Source of the DNA: Methanosarcina barkeri 3
Lineage (GTDB): Archaea; Halobacteriota; Methanosarcinia; Methanosarcinales; Methanosarcinaceae
Reading direction: 5' to 3'
Length of the DNA stretch: 64,000 nt
Assembly: GCF_000970305.1 (NCBI RefSeq)
Contig: NZ_CP009517.1
Span: forward strand, 3,472,001 to 3,536,000
The notes under the pieces were generated by a model. That model was not told where the DNA came from, did no database searches, and was given only the letters and a program-made list of their open reading frames with translations. This document shows, piece by piece, positions 63,432 through 64,000 of the stretch. The translations under genes were made by a program, and so were the position numbers. Position 1 is the first letter of the stretch. Each line of letters opens with the position of its first letter.

Positions 63432-64000
63432 TCATCGTATTCCTTCCACACACTCTTCTTTTCCCTTTCCGGCATGTACTGTCGGTTCTGCCTGTACCGG
63501 TGCGGTGAAAGTATCGGTAGCTTCCAGAATTGCATTAGTGATTCTGTCCAGGAATTCCATAGCTCCCCTATATCCTACAGTAAGAATGCGCTGTGCACCG
63601 ACTCTGTCATGTATTGGCAAGCCGACCCTTACAAGAGGGATGTTCCGGGCTTTTGCAATGTATCTCCCGTTGGAATTTCCTATCAGGATTTCAGGATTAC
63701 ATTGGCTGACTGCATCGTTAAGAGTGTCAAAATCAATTCCGTTCAAAACCACAGGTTCAAATTCAGGGTTTATTTTTTCAACTATTTGCCTGACTTTTGC
63801 TTCAAAATCCCTGCTTTTACTTCCTGTAGCTACCAAAACCGGGTTCATCCCGAGTTCCAGCATGAAAGTTGTGAGGCTGAATACAAAATCAGGGTCTCCA
63901 TAAATCGCAGCTTTTACCCCGTACAGGTACTTGTGCACATCAACCATAGCATCAAGGAGCCTGCCTCTTTCTTGCAGGTATTTTACAGGAATCGGACAGC
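63432..64000 (-). CDS. Nitrogenase component 1 beta-type subunit, C-terminal part (runs off the edge)
   Basis: 189 codons in frame to the window edge. Seen: CPIPVKYLQERGRLLDAM, VDVHKYLYGVKAAIYGDPDFVFSLTTFMLEL, EILIGNSNGRYIAKARNIPLVRVGLPIHDR and a GYRGAMEFLDRITNAIL end. The RGRLxDAMxDxHxYxxGxxxAIxGDPD pattern is that of NifK/VnfK/AnfK, with NifN as a more distant choice. P-cluster cysteines would lie outside the window. No nifE or nifN follows downstream, so it ends its operon; this may favour AnfK (anf operons end with K) or NifN, and cannot be settled here. Confidence 0.85.
   Translation of the reverse strand, partial: CPIPVKYLQERGRLLDAMVDVHKYLYGVKAAIYGDPDFVFSLTTFMLELGMNPVLVATGSKSRDFEAKVRQIVEKINPEFEPVVLNGIDFDTLNDAVSQCNPEILIGNSNGRYIAKARNIPLVRVGLPIHDRVGAQRILTVGYRGAMEFLDRITNAILEATDTFTAPVQAEPTVHAGKGKEECVEGIR

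Overview
The window is chromosomal DNA of a methanogenic archaeon of the genus Methanosarcina. The evidence is a complete six-subunit Ech hydrogenase operon, methanogenesis marker protein 2, archaeal archaeosine-precursor genes (QueC, QueD, QueE, DUF366), an archaeal release factor aRF1 paralogue, a NifB-type radical SAM protein, a nitrogenase fragment at the right edge, archaeal TATA boxes with AT-rich spacers, and several PKD, beta-propeller and beta-helix surface proteins. Ech together with cytochrome bd and nif genes fits a freshwater M. barkeri-like species better than M. acetivorans; this is inference.

Layout. 1-6.3 kb: four tandem secreted or anchored surface proteins made by duplication and domain swapping, with a duplicated promoter and leader. 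6.8-9.4 kb: a membrane fragment, a DHH phosphoesterase and a tiny CxxC protein. 9.4-12.6 kb: cydBA and a Fur/PerR-type regulator whose tail is an 18-bp minisatellite. 13-14.6 kb: a divergent aRF1 paralogue joined to a relic of the cydA 5' end, with an ACG where the start codon should be. 14.9-16.7 kb: a decayed O-methyltransferase/ferredoxin/MFS cluster beside an intact MarR regulator. 17-20.8 kb: a small membrane protein, a TolB-like/PKD surface protein, tRNA-Thr(GGT), a chorismate-lyase-like protein and a small conserved protein. 21.6-28.3 kb: a small conserved gene, methanogenesis marker 2, ferredoxin, nifB and the queD-queE-DUF366-queC operon. 28.8-39 kb: two metallophosphoesterases, a DGC-motif protein, a hydantoinase/oxoprolinase-type protein, methyltransferase, half-size TauE protein, DEAD-box helicase and GNAT. 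39.2-44.4 kb: echABCDEF on the minus strand. 44.6-45.1 kb: a gene-free stretch with three repeated promoter-like blocks, each followed by a hairpin (possible small RNAs). 45.2-48.8 kb: a redox/metalloid-type group (permease, Cys-rich miniprotein, DGC protein, thioredoxin-like protein) and two dead YnfA copies. 49-54.5 kb: CorA, two Amt channels, GlnK and a methyltransferase. 55-62.3 kb: surface proteins, an IS630-type relic, and two proteins sharing an unusual C-terminal anchor. 63.4-64 kb: C-terminal part of a nitrogenase beta-type subunit.

How they work together. Ech couples ferredoxin oxidation to H2 and ion translocation. NifB, the ferredoxin, GlnK/Amt and the nitrogenase fragment belong to nitrogen acquisition. 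Cytochrome bd with a Fur/PerR-type regulator suggests oxygen defence. The que genes supply the tRNA archaeosine precursor. The window is unusually rich in intergenic minisatellites (units of 12-31 bp) and in recent relics. No intact cas operon, prophage or intact insertion sequence was seen. All calls come from reading the sequence; no database search was run.
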